Below are positions 8,759 through 17,380 of a DNA stretch of 64,000 nucleotides, in pieces. A model generated the notes under the pieces. The model made no database searches. It had not been told where the DNA came from and worked only from the letters and a program-made list of their open reading frames with translations. This stretch comes from Streptomyces globisporus (lineage in GTDB: Bacteria > Actinomycetota > Actinomycetes > Streptomycetales > Streptomycetaceae), in assembly GCA_014649555.1 (NCBI GenBank), contig BMTG01000003.1, positions 186,001-250,000 on the forward strand, written 5' to 3'. Positions within the stretch are counted from its first letter, which is position 1. Each line of letters starts with the position of its first letter. Both the position numbers and the translations under genes were made by a program.

Positions 8759-9250
8759 GTGCCCCTGTCCATGACAGCCAGCGCACCGATCACACCGCTG
8801 AATCCTGCTCAGCATCGGGTCGCTCAACAGCTCGTGGACGGCCTCTCCACCCGGGAGATCGCCGCGAGGAGTGGCCTGTCTATCCATACGATCCGTGAGT
8901 ACGTCCGCGTAATCCGGCAGAGCCTCCACTGCCCACCCCGCTGCAAGCTGCAGGTGCTCATGCACTTCGTCCTGGCTTCCGGACAGGTCACCCCGCCCGC
9001 AACGGAGCGGCCGGCACCAGTGCTCAACGAGGCACAGGGGTTGCTGCTGAGAGCGGTCGCTGAACACAGCGCTTCCGGCGACGTCGCCCTCGCTGCCAGG
9101 ATCGCCCCCGCCGACGTCCGGTCCGCACTCGGCGAACTGCTCGACAAGACGGGTGCCGATGACGTCACCCAGCTCGTCGTCCTGGCCCACGCGTGGGGCC
9201 TGCTGGGCACCAGGCCGGCCGACACGGTGGAGAGCGGGGCCGCCCGGTGA
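8759..9250 (+). CDS. LuxR-type regulator with two HTH regions
   Basis: A 163-residue protein. Residues 10-65 are a LuxR (GerE) helix-turn-helix with STREIAARSGLS and HTIREYVR. A second, more degenerate HTH occupies about 85-140 (SGDVALAARIAPADVRSAL, with DVTQLVVLAHAWGLL). There is no receiver or ligand domain, so it is a short, stand-alone DNA-binding protein. The start is GTG 8759, nine nt after GAGAAAGAG. It overlaps the next gene by 4 nt and lies 750 bp upstream of the lanthipeptide precursor, which makes it a good candidate local regulator of that locus. Confidence 0.75.
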   Translation: MPLSMTASAPITPLNPAQHRVAQQLVDGLSTREIAARSGLSIHTIREYVRVIRQSLHCPPRCKLQVLMHFVLASGQVTPPATERPAPVLNEAQGLLLRAVAEHSASGDVALAARIAPADVRSALGELLDKTGADDVTQLVVLAHAWGLLGTRPADTVESGAAR

Positions 9251-9876
9251 ACACGTCATCCGCCGCGCCGTTCACCGAGCCGTCGCCCACGCCTCTGGGC
9301 CAGCCCGCGCCGGCAACCGTGTACGAGATGCGCACGCTGAGCACCGACGCCGAGCGGGACGAGGCCGTCGCGCTCGTACAAGATCGTCAACGCTGGCTCT
9401 CTCAACGCGGCCTGCCCGTCCCCGCCCGAGCCGATGTACCGTCTCTGTTCCGCGACCCGCAGTCCGCGGCAGCCGGGCTGTTCGAGGACGGGCTGCTGCT
9501 GGCGTGCACGATCCCCCAGTACGCGTCCCGGCACAGATGGGACCAAGGCCCGTGCCTCTTCCTGAGCTGCTTCCACACTCTGCCCGGCCGTGGTGACAAC
9601 ACCGTTCGGCTGATCACTCTGTGGGCCTCCGACTTCGCCACCCGGCTGAGCCTGCCGCTCGTGCGAGCGGAGGTCTGCGCCCGTGATCCCCTTCACGATG
9701 ATCCAATCGCCCCTTTCCTCCGTCGCGTCATCGACATGGGCTGGAACCTACGAGGAACTGGCAAGGGGCAACACGGCGAGCCGGTCGCCCGGCTCGAACT
9801 CATCGCCGATCGTCGGCCTGGGCTGAGAGCCCTCATCGGCTGCCAGGTGCAAACCCCGCAGCCCGCCCCAGCCTGA
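9247..9876 (+). CDS. Acetyltransferase-like (GNAT fold) protein
   Basis: A 209-residue protein with weak GNAT-type features: a long helix-strand start (ERDEAVALVQDRQRWL), a strand with GLFEDGLLLACTIPQ, and a central block ITLWASDFATRLSLPLVRAEVC, followed by FLRRVIDMGW. The layout resembles GCN5-related acetyltransferases seen beside Streptomyces regulatory and RiPP genes. No clear acetyl-CoA pyrophosphate loop could be picked out. GTG 9247 overlaps the LuxR stop (GTGA), so the two are coupled. It could acetylate the peptide product, a tRNA, or act as a binding protein. Confidence 0.5.
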   Translation: MNTSSAAPFTEPSPTPLGQPAPATVYEMRTLSTDAERDEAVALVQDRQRWLSQRGLPVPARADVPSLFRDPQSAAAGLFEDGLLLACTIPQYASRHRWDQGPCLFLSCFHTLPGRGDNTVRLITLWASDFATRLSLPLVRAEVCARDPLHDDPIAPFLRRVIDMGWNLRGTGKGQHGEPVARLELIADRRPGLRALIGCQVQTPQPAPA

Positions 9877-9995
9877 CAACTCGGCCCACCGACTCCAGGC
9901 GCCACGGCCCAGGCAACTTCGCCAGCCTTCCCGTCTGGCAGCAGGCCCCGGGGCCCGACCGGGTTCCGGTATCCCCCTCGCAACAGGAGGCATGC

Positions 9996-10178
9996 ATGAC
10001 CGCTATCCAGACCGAGACGCCGACCACGCCCGCGCAGGCGGCCCTCGTGACACCCGACGACCCGTTCGGGCTCGACATCACCTTCATCGAGGGCACGCCG
10101 GCGACCGAGACGGTCCTGATGTGCAGCACCGGCGACACCTGCGGCAGCTCCTGCCCCAGCGCCTGCACCACCTCGTAA
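9996..10178 (+). CDS. FxLD-type class I lanthipeptide precursor
   Basis: A 60-residue precursor with a very strong AGGAGG site seven nt before ATG 9996. The leader of about 35 residues carries DPFGLDITFIE, which contains the FxLD motif that defines this lanthipeptide family. The C-terminal core is rich in Cys, Ser and Thr (LMCSTGDTCGSSCPSACTTS), with four cysteines and at least seven hydroxy residues for dehydration and thioether rings. The single core Asp in GDTC is a plausible target for the aspartyl/isoaspartyl methyltransferases encoded downstream. Cleavage probably falls between the FxLD helix and the core, perhaps near EGTPATET; no protease gene is visible. It is followed by a strong hairpin and then by the dehydratase. 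Confidence 0.9.
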   Translation: MTAIQTETPTTPAQAALVTPDDPFGLDITFIEGTPATETVLMCSTGDTCGSSCPSACTTS

Positions 10179-10197
10179 GCCGGGACACCCCGGTACA

Positions 10198-10231
10198 GCG
10201 TGCCGGACGGGGACTTCCCCGTCCGGCACGC
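10198..10231 (+). terminator. Attenuating hairpin between precursor and dehydratase
   Basis: A perfect 15-bp stem (GCGTGCCGGACGGGG and its complement) with loop ACTT lies 20 nt after the precursor stop codon. In RiPP operons such partial terminators let the precursor be made in excess over the modification enzymes. There is no T-tract. Confidence 0.8.
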
Positions 10232-10266
10232 CCCACCCGTCACACCAGAAGATGAGGAGAGCGCTG

Positions 10267-12306
10267 ATGACACGGCAACGGCCCAGACAGTACGAGGGCA
10301 CAGGACAGGCCATGCTGCGCGCCGCGGTTCACGTCACCGCGCCCGCGATGCCGCCCTGGCCGGCGTCCACAGCGCCTGCCGAGGTGTGGCGCGCGTGGCT
10401 CAGCACGGTGTGGTCGGATACCGCCTTTCGAGGCGCCGTGTCGCACGCGAGTCCTCACCTGGCCGAGCAGGTGCAGGCCATCATCACGGGCCGCACTCCG
10501 AAGGCGCGCCGGATGCGCCGGGCGGCGCTGGCCACCGCCCGCTACGCGATCCGCCACGCCCACCGCTCAACCCCTTTCGGCCTGTTCGCCGGCGTCGCGC
10601 AACTCGACTTCGGCCAGTCCGGGTCCGTCCGGTTCGGGGCTGACCACCAGGCCGTCACCCGGCCCGACCCCGTCCGTCTCGACGAGATCCTGACCGCCTG
10701 GGAAAGCGATGCCGGACGCATGGCTGACACCGAGGTCTGCGTCAACCCCCTTCTCCGGAAGAACAACCAGCAGGTCTACGTGCCCTCCGAAGGCGATGCC
10801 GAGTTCCGGCTTGCCCTCGGCCCCGCGCTGCGTCTCGTCCTCGATCTGGCCCGAACACCGATCGCGTACAGCCAGTTGGCCGACAAACTGAGCGCGGAGT
10901 ACCCCGCCGTGAGCGGCGTACAGCGCGACCGGTTTCTGGGCGAACTGCTACAGGTCCGGCTGCTGCGCTCCTCGCTGCGCGCCCCCGCGACCATCACCAA
11001 CCCAGCAGACCTCCTACCGCCTTCGGTGGATTTCCAGACGACGGACCTGATGACAGCTAGCGACCTGCGGCTGGACGCCGACGTGCGACTGCCCGTGGAG
11101 GTGCTCGCCGAGGCGGAGACGGCAGCAACCGTCCTGGCCCGTCTGGTCACCCATCCGAACGGGACACCGGCCTGGCGCCGGTGGACCGAGCAGTTCACCG
11201 AGCGCTACGGAGAAAACACCACAGTGCCGGTGGAGACGGCCACGGATCCCGACCACGGCCTGGGCTTCCCGGCAGGGTTCGTCACGGCGAGCGAACCGCC
11301 CCGGCCGATGTCCCGGCGTGACCGCCTACTGCTGGAGCTGGCCGGTAGCGCCGCTACCGAAGGCCGTCACAGCATTGCGCTGACCGGGGCGATGATCAAG
11401 GGGCTGGAAGCTGCGGCCGAAGGCGAGCCGCAAGCGCTGGCGCCCCACCTCGAAATCGCCGCCCAAGTGCACTCCGCATCCGTCCAGGCCCTGGACCGAG
11501 GCGACTTCCGGCTGCGCGTTCTGACCGTGTCCCGCTCGGCCGGATCGATGACCGGCCGGTTCTGGCACCTGTTCCCCGGCACCGAGACGGCGTACGCGAC
11601 CCTTCCCACGGTCGATCCGGAGGCGGAACTCGCGCAGCTGTCCTTCCACGCCGGGCGGGTACCGGCGGACCTGCTCACGCGCGCGCCGCAGGCCCTGCAC
11701 CGCGTGGTGAGCGTCGGCGAGTTCCGCCACCCAGCCCCGCACGTCCTGTTCCCCCGCGACCTGTCGGTCACCGTCACCGGGGGCAGCGCGCGACTGGTGG
11801 AGTCCGTGACCGGCAAGCCGCTGGAGTTGCTGGCACCCACCGCCATCAACTTCCTGTGGAACAACTACACCCCGCCGATGGCCCGCTTCCTCGGAGAGAT
11901 CAGCAGGGCCGCCTCCCCGCAGGTGACCTGGTTCGACTGGGGCGCCGCTTGGGCCCTGCCCTTCACTCCGGCCCTCACCTACCGGCGTACCGTCCTCACC
12001 GCCGCCCGGTGGAAAATCCGCAGCCGCACGCTTCCCCACCGCACCGCACCACTCCATGAATGGGCGGACCAACTGCGGTTCTGGCGTGCACGATTCAGAG
12101 TGCCGGAGCGGGTCCTGCTCGCCGAGGACGACCAACAGCTCCCGCTCGACCTATCCCGCGACGTCGACCTGGACCTCCTGCGCGCGCACCTGGACGCCAG
12201 CCCTTTCGGTGTCGCCACCCTGCACGAGGCGCCCCCGGCCGGCGCCGACGGGTGGATCGGCGGCCGGGCCCACAGCATCGTCGTCCCTCTGGCCAGGCGC
12301 TCATGA
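10267..12306 (+). CDS. Lantibiotic dehydratase (LanB), glutamylation part
   Basis: A 679-residue LanB-type dehydratase. These enzymes use glutamyl-tRNA to glutamylate Ser and Thr of the precursor before eliminating glutamate to give dehydroalanine or dehydrobutyrine. The family motif RHAHRSTPFGLFAGV lies at about residue 95-110, and FLWNNYTPPMARFLGEI near 530. Full-length LanB proteins run to about 1000 residues and end with an elimination (SpaB_C) domain. Here that domain is absent and is found in the gene at 13413, so this is a split LanB. ATG 10267 is chosen because GAGGAGA precedes it; an ATG at 10252 sits on that same site. It overlaps lanC by 4 nt. Confidence 0.9.
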   Translation: MTRQRPRQYEGTGQAMLRAAVHVTAPAMPPWPASTAPAEVWRAWLSTVWSDTAFRGAVSHASPHLAEQVQAIITGRTPKARRMRRAALATARYAIRHAHRSTPFGLFAGVAQLDFGQSGSVRFGADHQAVTRPDPVRLDEILTAWESDAGRMADTEVCVNPLLRKNNQQVYVPSEGDAEFRLALGPALRLVLDLARTPIAYSQLADKLSAEYPAVSGVQRDRFLGELLQVRLLRSSLRAPATITNPADLLPPSVDFQTTDLMTASDLRLDADVRLPVEVLAEAETAATVLARLVTHPNGTPAWRRWTEQFTERYGENTTVPVETATDPDHGLGFPAGFVTASEPPRPMSRRDRLLLELAGSAATEGRHSIALTGAMIKGLEAAAEGEPQALAPHLEIAAQVHSASVQALDRGDFRLRVLTVSRSAGSMTGRFWHLFPGTETAYATLPTVDPEAELAQLSFHAGRVPADLLTRAPQALHRVVSVGEFRHPAPHVLFPRDLSVTVTGGSARLVESVTGKPLELLAPTAINFLWNNYTPPMARFLGEISRAASPQVTWFDWGAAWALPFTPALTYRRTVLTAARWKIRSRTLPHRTAPLHEWADQLRFWRARFRVPERVLLAEDDQQLPLDLSRDVDLDLLRAHLDASPFGVATLHEAPPAGADGWIGGRAHSIVVPLARRS

Positions 12307-13376
12307 CCACGACGACGGTGCCCCGTACGCAGGACCTGTCCGAGGGTGCCCTGGGGATGGCCCTGCTCGACATCGAGCGCCGTGACCTGTCCACAGCGCG
12401 CCGCCACCTCGCCCAGGCCACCGCCCGGGGGGTCAGTACGGGCAGCAACGCCAGCCTCTTCCACGGCGCACCCGCCCTGGAGTTCGTCCTGGCCCGCGCC
12501 CACGGGGCCGGCGACGATGTCCGGACGGCGGTCGACCGCGTCGTGGACGCCCGACTCGCCGCCGCCCACCACCGTCAGGCCGCCGGCGAGCTGCCCCACC
12601 TTGCCGATTGGGACCTCATCCGCGGCCTGACAGGGCTCGCCGCCCTGCTGCTCTCCCGCCAACCTCCCGCTCCCCGGTTGCCCGACGTGCTCGCCTGCCT
12701 CGTCGCACTCGCCCGCCCCACCCCTGGTGGCGGCCGGCTGCTGCCCGGGTGGTGGTCGGCGCTCGGCCCGGACGGGAAGGTGATGCCCGGCGGGCACGGC
12801 AACAACGGCATGGCCCACGGCATCGCCGGGCCCCTGGCCGTGCTCTCCCTCGCCCTGCGCGAAGGAGTGACCGTCCCCGGTCAGGAAGAAGCCATCGGCA
12901 CGATCGCAACCTGGCTCGACCGGCACGGCACCCACTACTGGTCCACCGCAGCCCACCTGGATGCCGAGCAACCGCCCGCACTGCCGGAACCGGCCCGCCA
13001 GTCCTGGTGCTACGGCCAGCCCGGCATCGCGCGGGCGCAGCAGCTCGCCGCGCTCGCCCTCGGCGACACCGCCCGCCGCCGCGCGGCCGAGGACACCCTC
13101 GTGACGACCCTGACTGACCCGCTGCGCCTCGCCCGCATCACCGACGCCACGCTCTGCCACGGCTGGGCCGGACTGCTGACGCTCACCCGCGCGGTCGCCG
13201 CCGACAGCCCCGCCCCCGCACGTTTCACCCCCATCGTCCAGGACCTGCACCGACGGCTCGCCACCAGCTGGGAACGCCTGCCCAAAACAGGCTTCATGGA
13301 GGGCCGCGCCGGAGCCCAACTCGCCCTGCACACCACCGAAAACACCGGCTGGAGCCGCGCACTTCTGCTCACCTGA
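12303..13376 (+). CDS. Lanthionine synthetase C-like cyclase (LanC)
   Basis: A 357-residue LanC-family protein, an alpha/alpha toroid zinc enzyme that adds cysteine thiols to dehydrated residues. Visible signatures are the repeated Gly-rich turns (GGHGNNGMAHGIAG at about 160), the zinc ligand Cys in SWCYGQPG (about 238) and the Cys-His pair in TLCHGWAG (about 282). All three zinc ligands are therefore present and the enzyme should be active. ATG 12303 overlaps the dehydratase stop codon. It is followed by a 36-nt gap and the elimination-domain/methyltransferase fusion. Confidence 0.9.
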   Translation: MTTTTVPRTQDLSEGALGMALLDIERRDLSTARRHLAQATARGVSTGSNASLFHGAPALEFVLARAHGAGDDVRTAVDRVVDARLAAAHHRQAAGELPHLADWDLIRGLTGLAALLLSRQPPAPRLPDVLACLVALARPTPGGGRLLPGWWSALGPDGKVMPGGHGNNGMAHGIAGPLAVLSLALREGVTVPGQEEAIGTIATWLDRHGTHYWSTAAHLDAEQPPALPEPARQSWCYGQPGIARAQQLAALALGDTARRRAAEDTLVTTLTDPLRLARITDATLCHGWAGLLTLTRAVAADSPAPARFTPIVQDLHRRLATSWERLPKTGFMEGRAGAQLALHTTENTGWSRALLLT

Positions 13377-13412
13377 CCCCTGAACCCGAACCCTGCAAGG
13401 AGCTTCCGACTG

Positions 13413-15455
13413 ATGACCTTCAACGACGAGAACCTGCCGGTCCCTGAGAACACGTCCTGGTGGCACGCATCCGTGGCCTTCCCTACCCAGCACCGGGACG
13501 CCGCCCGAGCGTTGACGACCGCGCTGGCCGGACAGCGCTTCCACTTCCTGCGCAAGGACGCAGGCGTACGCCTGCGCACCGAACAGCCCGCCACCGACCT
13601 CCTGGACCAGCTCGTCGCTGACCGCGTGCTCACCGGCTGGACGGGCGGCATCTACGAGCCGGAGACTCATGCCTTCGGCGGACCGGAAGGCATGGCGGTC
13701 GCCCACGACGTGTTCTGCGCCGACAGCCCAGCCGCGCTCGCCCAGACGGGCACCCCCGGAGCACGCGAGCGCGCCGTGATGCTGCTGTCCGCCATGATCC
13801 GCGCGGCCGGGCTGGACCCGTTCGAAGCCGGCGACGTCTACGCCCAGTGGGAGGCCCTGCGGCCCCCCGTCACCCCGCCGCACGGGCTCGCCCTGGACAT
13901 AGCCCTCTCCGCGATGCGGCGGCTGATGAACGCGGACGCCGCCCTACGCCCCGACGCGGAAGCGGGCTGGGCAGAGCGCGTCGCCGCGTTCGAGGACGCC
14001 GGCCGCCGCCTGCGCCTGCTCGCCGACGACGGCCGACTGATACGCGGAATCCGGGGCGTCCTCGCCCACCACGCGATCTTCGCCTTCAACCGCGCGGGCG
14101 TACCTGCCGAAACGCAGGCCGCCACCGCGTGGCTCGGCCGTCACGTCGCCTTCTCCACCGGAGAAGGCGACGTGTCTACCCGCAAGTCCGCTCCGGCGGA
14201 ACCTAGCCTCCCCCGAATGGAGACCACCGTGACATCCGCAACCGACCCCCACCAGCACCGCGAAGCCCTCTCCCAGCGGCTCGTCGACAGCGGCCACCTG
14301 CGCAGCCGAGGGGCCATCGACGCCTTCCGCACCACCGACCGCCACGCCTTCCTGCCCGACGTCGACCTGGAGAACGCGTACAAGGAGGACGCGGTCCCGA
14401 TCAAGCACGATGAGCACGGCGAGATGATCTCCTGCATCTCCGCCCCGTCCATCGTCGCCACCCAGCTCGAACAGCTCGGCGCCCAGCCCGGCCACAAGGT
14501 CCTGGAAGCCGGAGCCGCCACCGGCTACAACGCCGCCCTCCTCGGCAAGATCGTCTCCCCCGGCGGACAGGTGTGGACCCTCGACGTCGACCAGGACCTC
14601 GTCGCCGGGGCGGGCAAACACCTCGCCGACGCCGGCATCGACAACGCCACCGCGGTGATGGCCGACGGCGCGGCCGGACTGCCCGAACACGCCCCGTACG
14701 ACCGGATCATCTTCACCGTCGGCGCCGGCGACGTCCCCGTGAAGATCCTCGACCAGCTCGCCCCCGGCGGGCGCCTGGTCCTGCCGATGCGGATCCGCGG
14801 CAGCATCTCCCGCAGCTTCGCCTTCGAACGCGACGGAGAGACGTGGAAGACCGTCTCCTGCGAGATGGCCACCTTCATCCCGCTGCGCAAGGGCGTCTGC
14901 GACGACGTGTACACCCTTGTGCCGATGGCCGGGGACGGCAACGTGCGCCTGGAGACGTTCAGCGAGCAGGACGTCGATCGCGACGCCCTGCGCACCGTTC
15001 TCGACCATCAGCAGACCAAGCTCTACACGGGGGTGAAGTTCCGGCAAGGATCCGCCTGGGAGTGGCTGTACCTGTACCTGGCCTGCGTGCTGCCCAACGG
15101 CCTCTCCCGGCTGCCGGGACAGCGCCCCGGGTTCACCCCGCACTTCGGCTGGGGCTCCATGGCCGCCCTCGACGGCGGATCACTCGCGTACCTGACCATC
15201 CGCGAAGGTGAGGACACGGAGGGACGGTACTGGGAGATCGGCGTGATCGGTCACGGCGAGGCGGGTACCGACCTCGCCGAGCGCGTCGTCGACGAGATCC
15301 GCGCCTGGGACGCGACCGGTGGCAACGACGCCCCCGAGCCGGGCTTCCGAATGGCCGTAGCCGACTCCCGTGATCGGCTGGCGTCCAGCGACCCGCGCTT
15401 CGTCGTCGACAAGCCCTACAGCCGACTGGTCATCGACTGGACGCGCAAGGGCTGA
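13413..15455 (+). CDS. Elimination (SpaB_C) domain fused to FxLD-system methyltransferase
   Basis: A 680-residue fusion. Residues 15-245 resemble the thiopeptide-type/LanB C-terminal domain (SWWHASVAFP at the start, RKDAGVRLRT) that eliminates glutamate from glutamylated Ser/Thr, supplying what the upstream dehydratase lacks. From about residue 272 it is a protein-L-isoaspartate O-methyltransferase homologue, with a SAM motif KVLEAGAATGYNA at about 360 and DRIIFTVGAGDVP. Related enzymes in lanthipeptide clusters methylate a core Asp, giving an aspartimide that opens to isoaspartate. A strong hairpin and an internal GTG start (14229, GGAG upstream) mark the domain junction, so the methyltransferase may also be made alone. 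ATG 13413 follows AAGGAG. Confidence 0.88.
   Translation: MTFNDENLPVPENTSWWHASVAFPTQHRDAARALTTALAGQRFHFLRKDAGVRLRTEQPATDLLDQLVADRVLTGWTGGIYEPETHAFGGPEGMAVAHDVFCADSPAALAQTGTPGARERAVMLLSAMIRAAGLDPFEAGDVYAQWEALRPPVTPPHGLALDIALSAMRRLMNADAALRPDAEAGWAERVAAFEDAGRRLRLLADDGRLIRGIRGVLAHHAIFAFNRAGVPAETQAATAWLGRHVAFSTGEGDVSTRKSAPAEPSLPRMETTVTSATDPHQHREALSQRLVDSGHLRSRGAIDAFRTTDRHAFLPDVDLENAYKEDAVPIKHDEHGEMISCISAPSIVATQLEQLGAQPGHKVLEAGAATGYNAALLGKIVSPGGQVWTLDVDQDLVAGAGKHLADAGIDNATAVMADGAAGLPEHAPYDRIIFTVGAGDVPVKILDQLAPGGRLVLPMRIRGSISRSFAFERDGETWKTVSCEMATFIPLRKGVCDDVYTLVPMAGDGNVRLETFSEQDVDRDALRTVLDHQQTKLYTGVKFRQGSAWEWLYLYLACVLPNGLSRLPGQRPGFTPHFGWGSMAALDGGSLAYLTIREGEDTEGRYWEIGVIGHGEAGTDLAERVVDEIRAWDATGGNDAPEPGFRMAVADSRDRLASSDPRFVVDKPYSRLVIDWTRKG
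14142..14174 (+). repeat. Perfect 15-bp hairpin at the domain junction of the fusion gene
   Basis: CACGTCGCCTTCTCC, a 3-nt loop ACC, then the exact complement. It falls in the linker between the elimination and methyltransferase domains, 42 nt before an ATG (14217) and 54 nt before a GTG (14229) that are both in frame, the latter with GGAGACC at ribosome-site distance. It looks like an intergenic terminator left inside a fused reading frame. Confidence 0.75.
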
Positions 15456-15459
15456 ACCG

Positions 15460-16581
15460 ATGATCCCCGCGATAGCCAGCCGCATCCCCCTGGTCCGCCG
15501 CACCAAGGCGCCCGCGCTCCCGCTCCGGGAGCGCATCAACCACCTCACCGGGCTGACCGTCGCGCCCGCAGGTGCGAGCCACCACGACCTGGTGGCCCGC
15601 GCCTGCGGGGTCCTCAACTACGCCGCGCTGATCGCTTCCGATGTCGGCCTGTCCGATCTGGCCGAAGACCTGTGCTGGCGCCAGCACCAGGTCTTTGCCG
15701 ACGCCGGACGCCTCAGCGGACGGGTTGCTGTGATGTCGCTGATGCCACTGGTCAACCTCTCCCGGCTACTGACCCGCGACGGCCGGGGTGAAGCCGCCTA
15801 CGACCTCCTGATCCGCCTCAACCACGCTGCGCGACAGCAGGAGAAGACCGAGATCGACGGACGCGCCGTCGACCTCTCGGCCCTGACCGCCACGGACGAG
15901 GACCACCGCACGGTGTGCCGAGAGCTGTACGTCGCCCTCCTCGTGGACGGCGCCCGTGCCCTCGCCCGCATCGGCCGGTGGGCCGAGGCCGCCGACGCCA
16001 TGACCCAGCACCGTGGCATCGGCAACCGCCTCCTCGACGGCCGCCAGATCAAGGTCATGGCTTTGATGGAGCAGGGCCGGGACCGACAGGCCCACGACCT
16101 GATCGACACCACGCAGCCCGCCGAGCCCTGGGAGGGCGCCGTCGCCGACCTCCTGCGTGCCCACTGCCTATCCGGCGCGGCCCCGCTTCCGCCGACCGAT
16201 CTCGACCGGGCCCAGCGTGCAGTCGCCACACTGCTGGTCAACCCCGAACCCCCGTACGCCGTGTTCCAGACCCGAGCGGGCCTGGCCGCGCTGGACCTCG
16301 ACGGATGCGGGCCGCATACCAGCTCACTCGCCTCCGCCCTCGCCGAAGCGGCCGGCCTCGACGCCTATGCCGCGCGTGAGGTGCTTGGCCACCCGGCCGC
16401 CCGGGCAGTCCTCGGTACCGCGCGGGTATCCGCACTCGGCGCGGTGGTTACGAACGCAGGTCTCGGGACCGGCGCCCTGCCCGCGAACCATCACCGGGCC
16501 CTGTCCAAGTCCGTCGCCCTCGGCGAAGCCGAGCTGAGGCGGCTGCTCCGAGAACAAAAGCGCCACCACGCAATCCCCTGA
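15460..16581 (+). CDS. Helical-repeat protein of the lanthipeptide locus (no HTH seen)
   Basis: A 373-residue, Ala/Leu/Arg-rich, probably all-helical protein. Motifs such as DLAEDLCWRQHQVFADAGR, LARIGRWAEAADAMTQH and VMALMEQGRDRQAHDLI look like degenerate tetratricopeptide units, as in the C-terminal part of Streptomyces XRE/helical-repeat regulators. No DNA-binding domain or enzymatic motif is visible. It starts 4 nt after the methyltransferase stop codon, so it is translated with it. Possible roles are a regulatory or scaffold protein for the modification complex; this is inference from position. Confidence 0.6.
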   Translation: MIPAIASRIPLVRRTKAPALPLRERINHLTGLTVAPAGASHHDLVARACGVLNYAALIASDVGLSDLAEDLCWRQHQVFADAGRLSGRVAVMSLMPLVNLSRLLTRDGRGEAAYDLLIRLNHAARQQEKTEIDGRAVDLSALTATDEDHRTVCRELYVALLVDGARALARIGRWAEAADAMTQHRGIGNRLLDGRQIKVMALMEQGRDRQAHDLIDTTQPAEPWEGAVADLLRAHCLSGAAPLPPTDLDRAQRAVATLLVNPEPPYAVFQTRAGLAALDLDGCGPHTSSLASALAEAAGLDAYAAREVLGHPAARAVLGTARVSALGAVVTNAGLGTGALPANHHRALSKSVALGEAELRRLLREQKRHHAIP

Positions 16582-16600
16582 AGGAAGTACCGCAACCCAC

Positions 16601-16681
16601 ATGAGTGATCGAACGCAGCATCACAGCCCGCCCCACCAGTCCGCAGAAGGCGAGAACCCGGAAATCGCATACGAGTTCTAG
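16601..16681 (+). CDS. Candidate 26-residue peptide gene
   Basis: A small open frame 19 nt after the helical-repeat gene, with AAGGAAG about 14 nt before ATG. The peptide begins MSDRTQHHSPPHQ and ends NPEIAYEF. It has no Cys and is rich in His, Pro and acidic residues. Third-position GC is only moderate, so coding status is uncertain. Its place inside a RiPP locus makes it worth noting, either as a second peptide substrate, a leader peptide or a chance frame. Confidence 0.3.
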   Translation: MSDRTQHHSPPHQSAEGENPEIAYEF

Positions 16682-17380
16682 ATTTCGCCCGCCTCCACCC
16701 GTTACGGGGATAAGAGAACCCCCGTTACCCGATCACCAGTCCGCATCCGGCTTCAAGGATTCCCCGTGATTCCCGTACACCTCCCCGCAGTCCTTGATTC
16801 AGCGTTCGAAAACTCCACCGGCCCCTCGGGCACCGCCCTGTTCTCCGCGATCGGTAGCAACGCCCGCTCCAGCCGTGGGTTTCGACCGGATACGAGGCAC
16901 CTGGAATGACGCACGGCACCACTCCTCCGTGGCCTACTCGCGTACACCCGGACCGCAGGCGTACCAGTCCGATGCCCGTCGCGGCGCGGCCGGGCGCTGA
17001 GAGCGACCGCCGAGGCCGGGGCCATCAGCGCTCACGCGAGCAGTCTCCGGTACGACGACGGCCCCTCGGCGCGCAACTGCGATCCAGCTTCCGTCTCCCG
17101 AAGCTGAAGGGACGGGGCGCATCTCAGAGCGGGCCAGCAGGAATTCCGCGGCCTCACACGCGAATACGACCTTGTTGACGGTGCGAACCGGATCACCGCC
17201 GTATTCGTGGCCCAGCCGTCGACGGGTGAGCCGTATGGCGCTGAGCAAGACAAACACGAAGGGCTCGCCCGAGAACTGAGGAAGCGACCGTCGCTCAACC
17301 GCATCCCCATAAACGATCTTGCACATGCTCGCACATGGTCCGTTCCACCGGACCGTCAACCGGCCTGCGGGAGGCGCAAA
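16682..17380. other. Gene-poor 0.7-kb stretch before the ABC exporter
   Basis: No rightward gene is convincing here. A leftward open frame from ATG 17326 down to 16934 would encode about 130 residues beginning MCKIVYGDAVERR. It has mixed codon use and no recognisable domain, and it would be divergent from the exporter. The stretch is lower in GC than its surroundings in places. It probably holds the promoter of the exporter gene and may be the remnant of an insertion or lost gene. Confidence 0.35.

Noticed and set aside
9992-10255. Alternative 87-codon frame starting 4 nt before the precursor
   Set aside because: Arg/His-rich out-of-phase reading; the AGGAGG spacing and FxLD motif support ATG 9996.
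11979-13883. Leftward open frame of 634 codons over the LanB and LanC genes
   Set aside because: It is the complement of well-supported rightward genes; high GC creates long opposite-strand frames and the product is low-complexity Gly/Arg/Ala.
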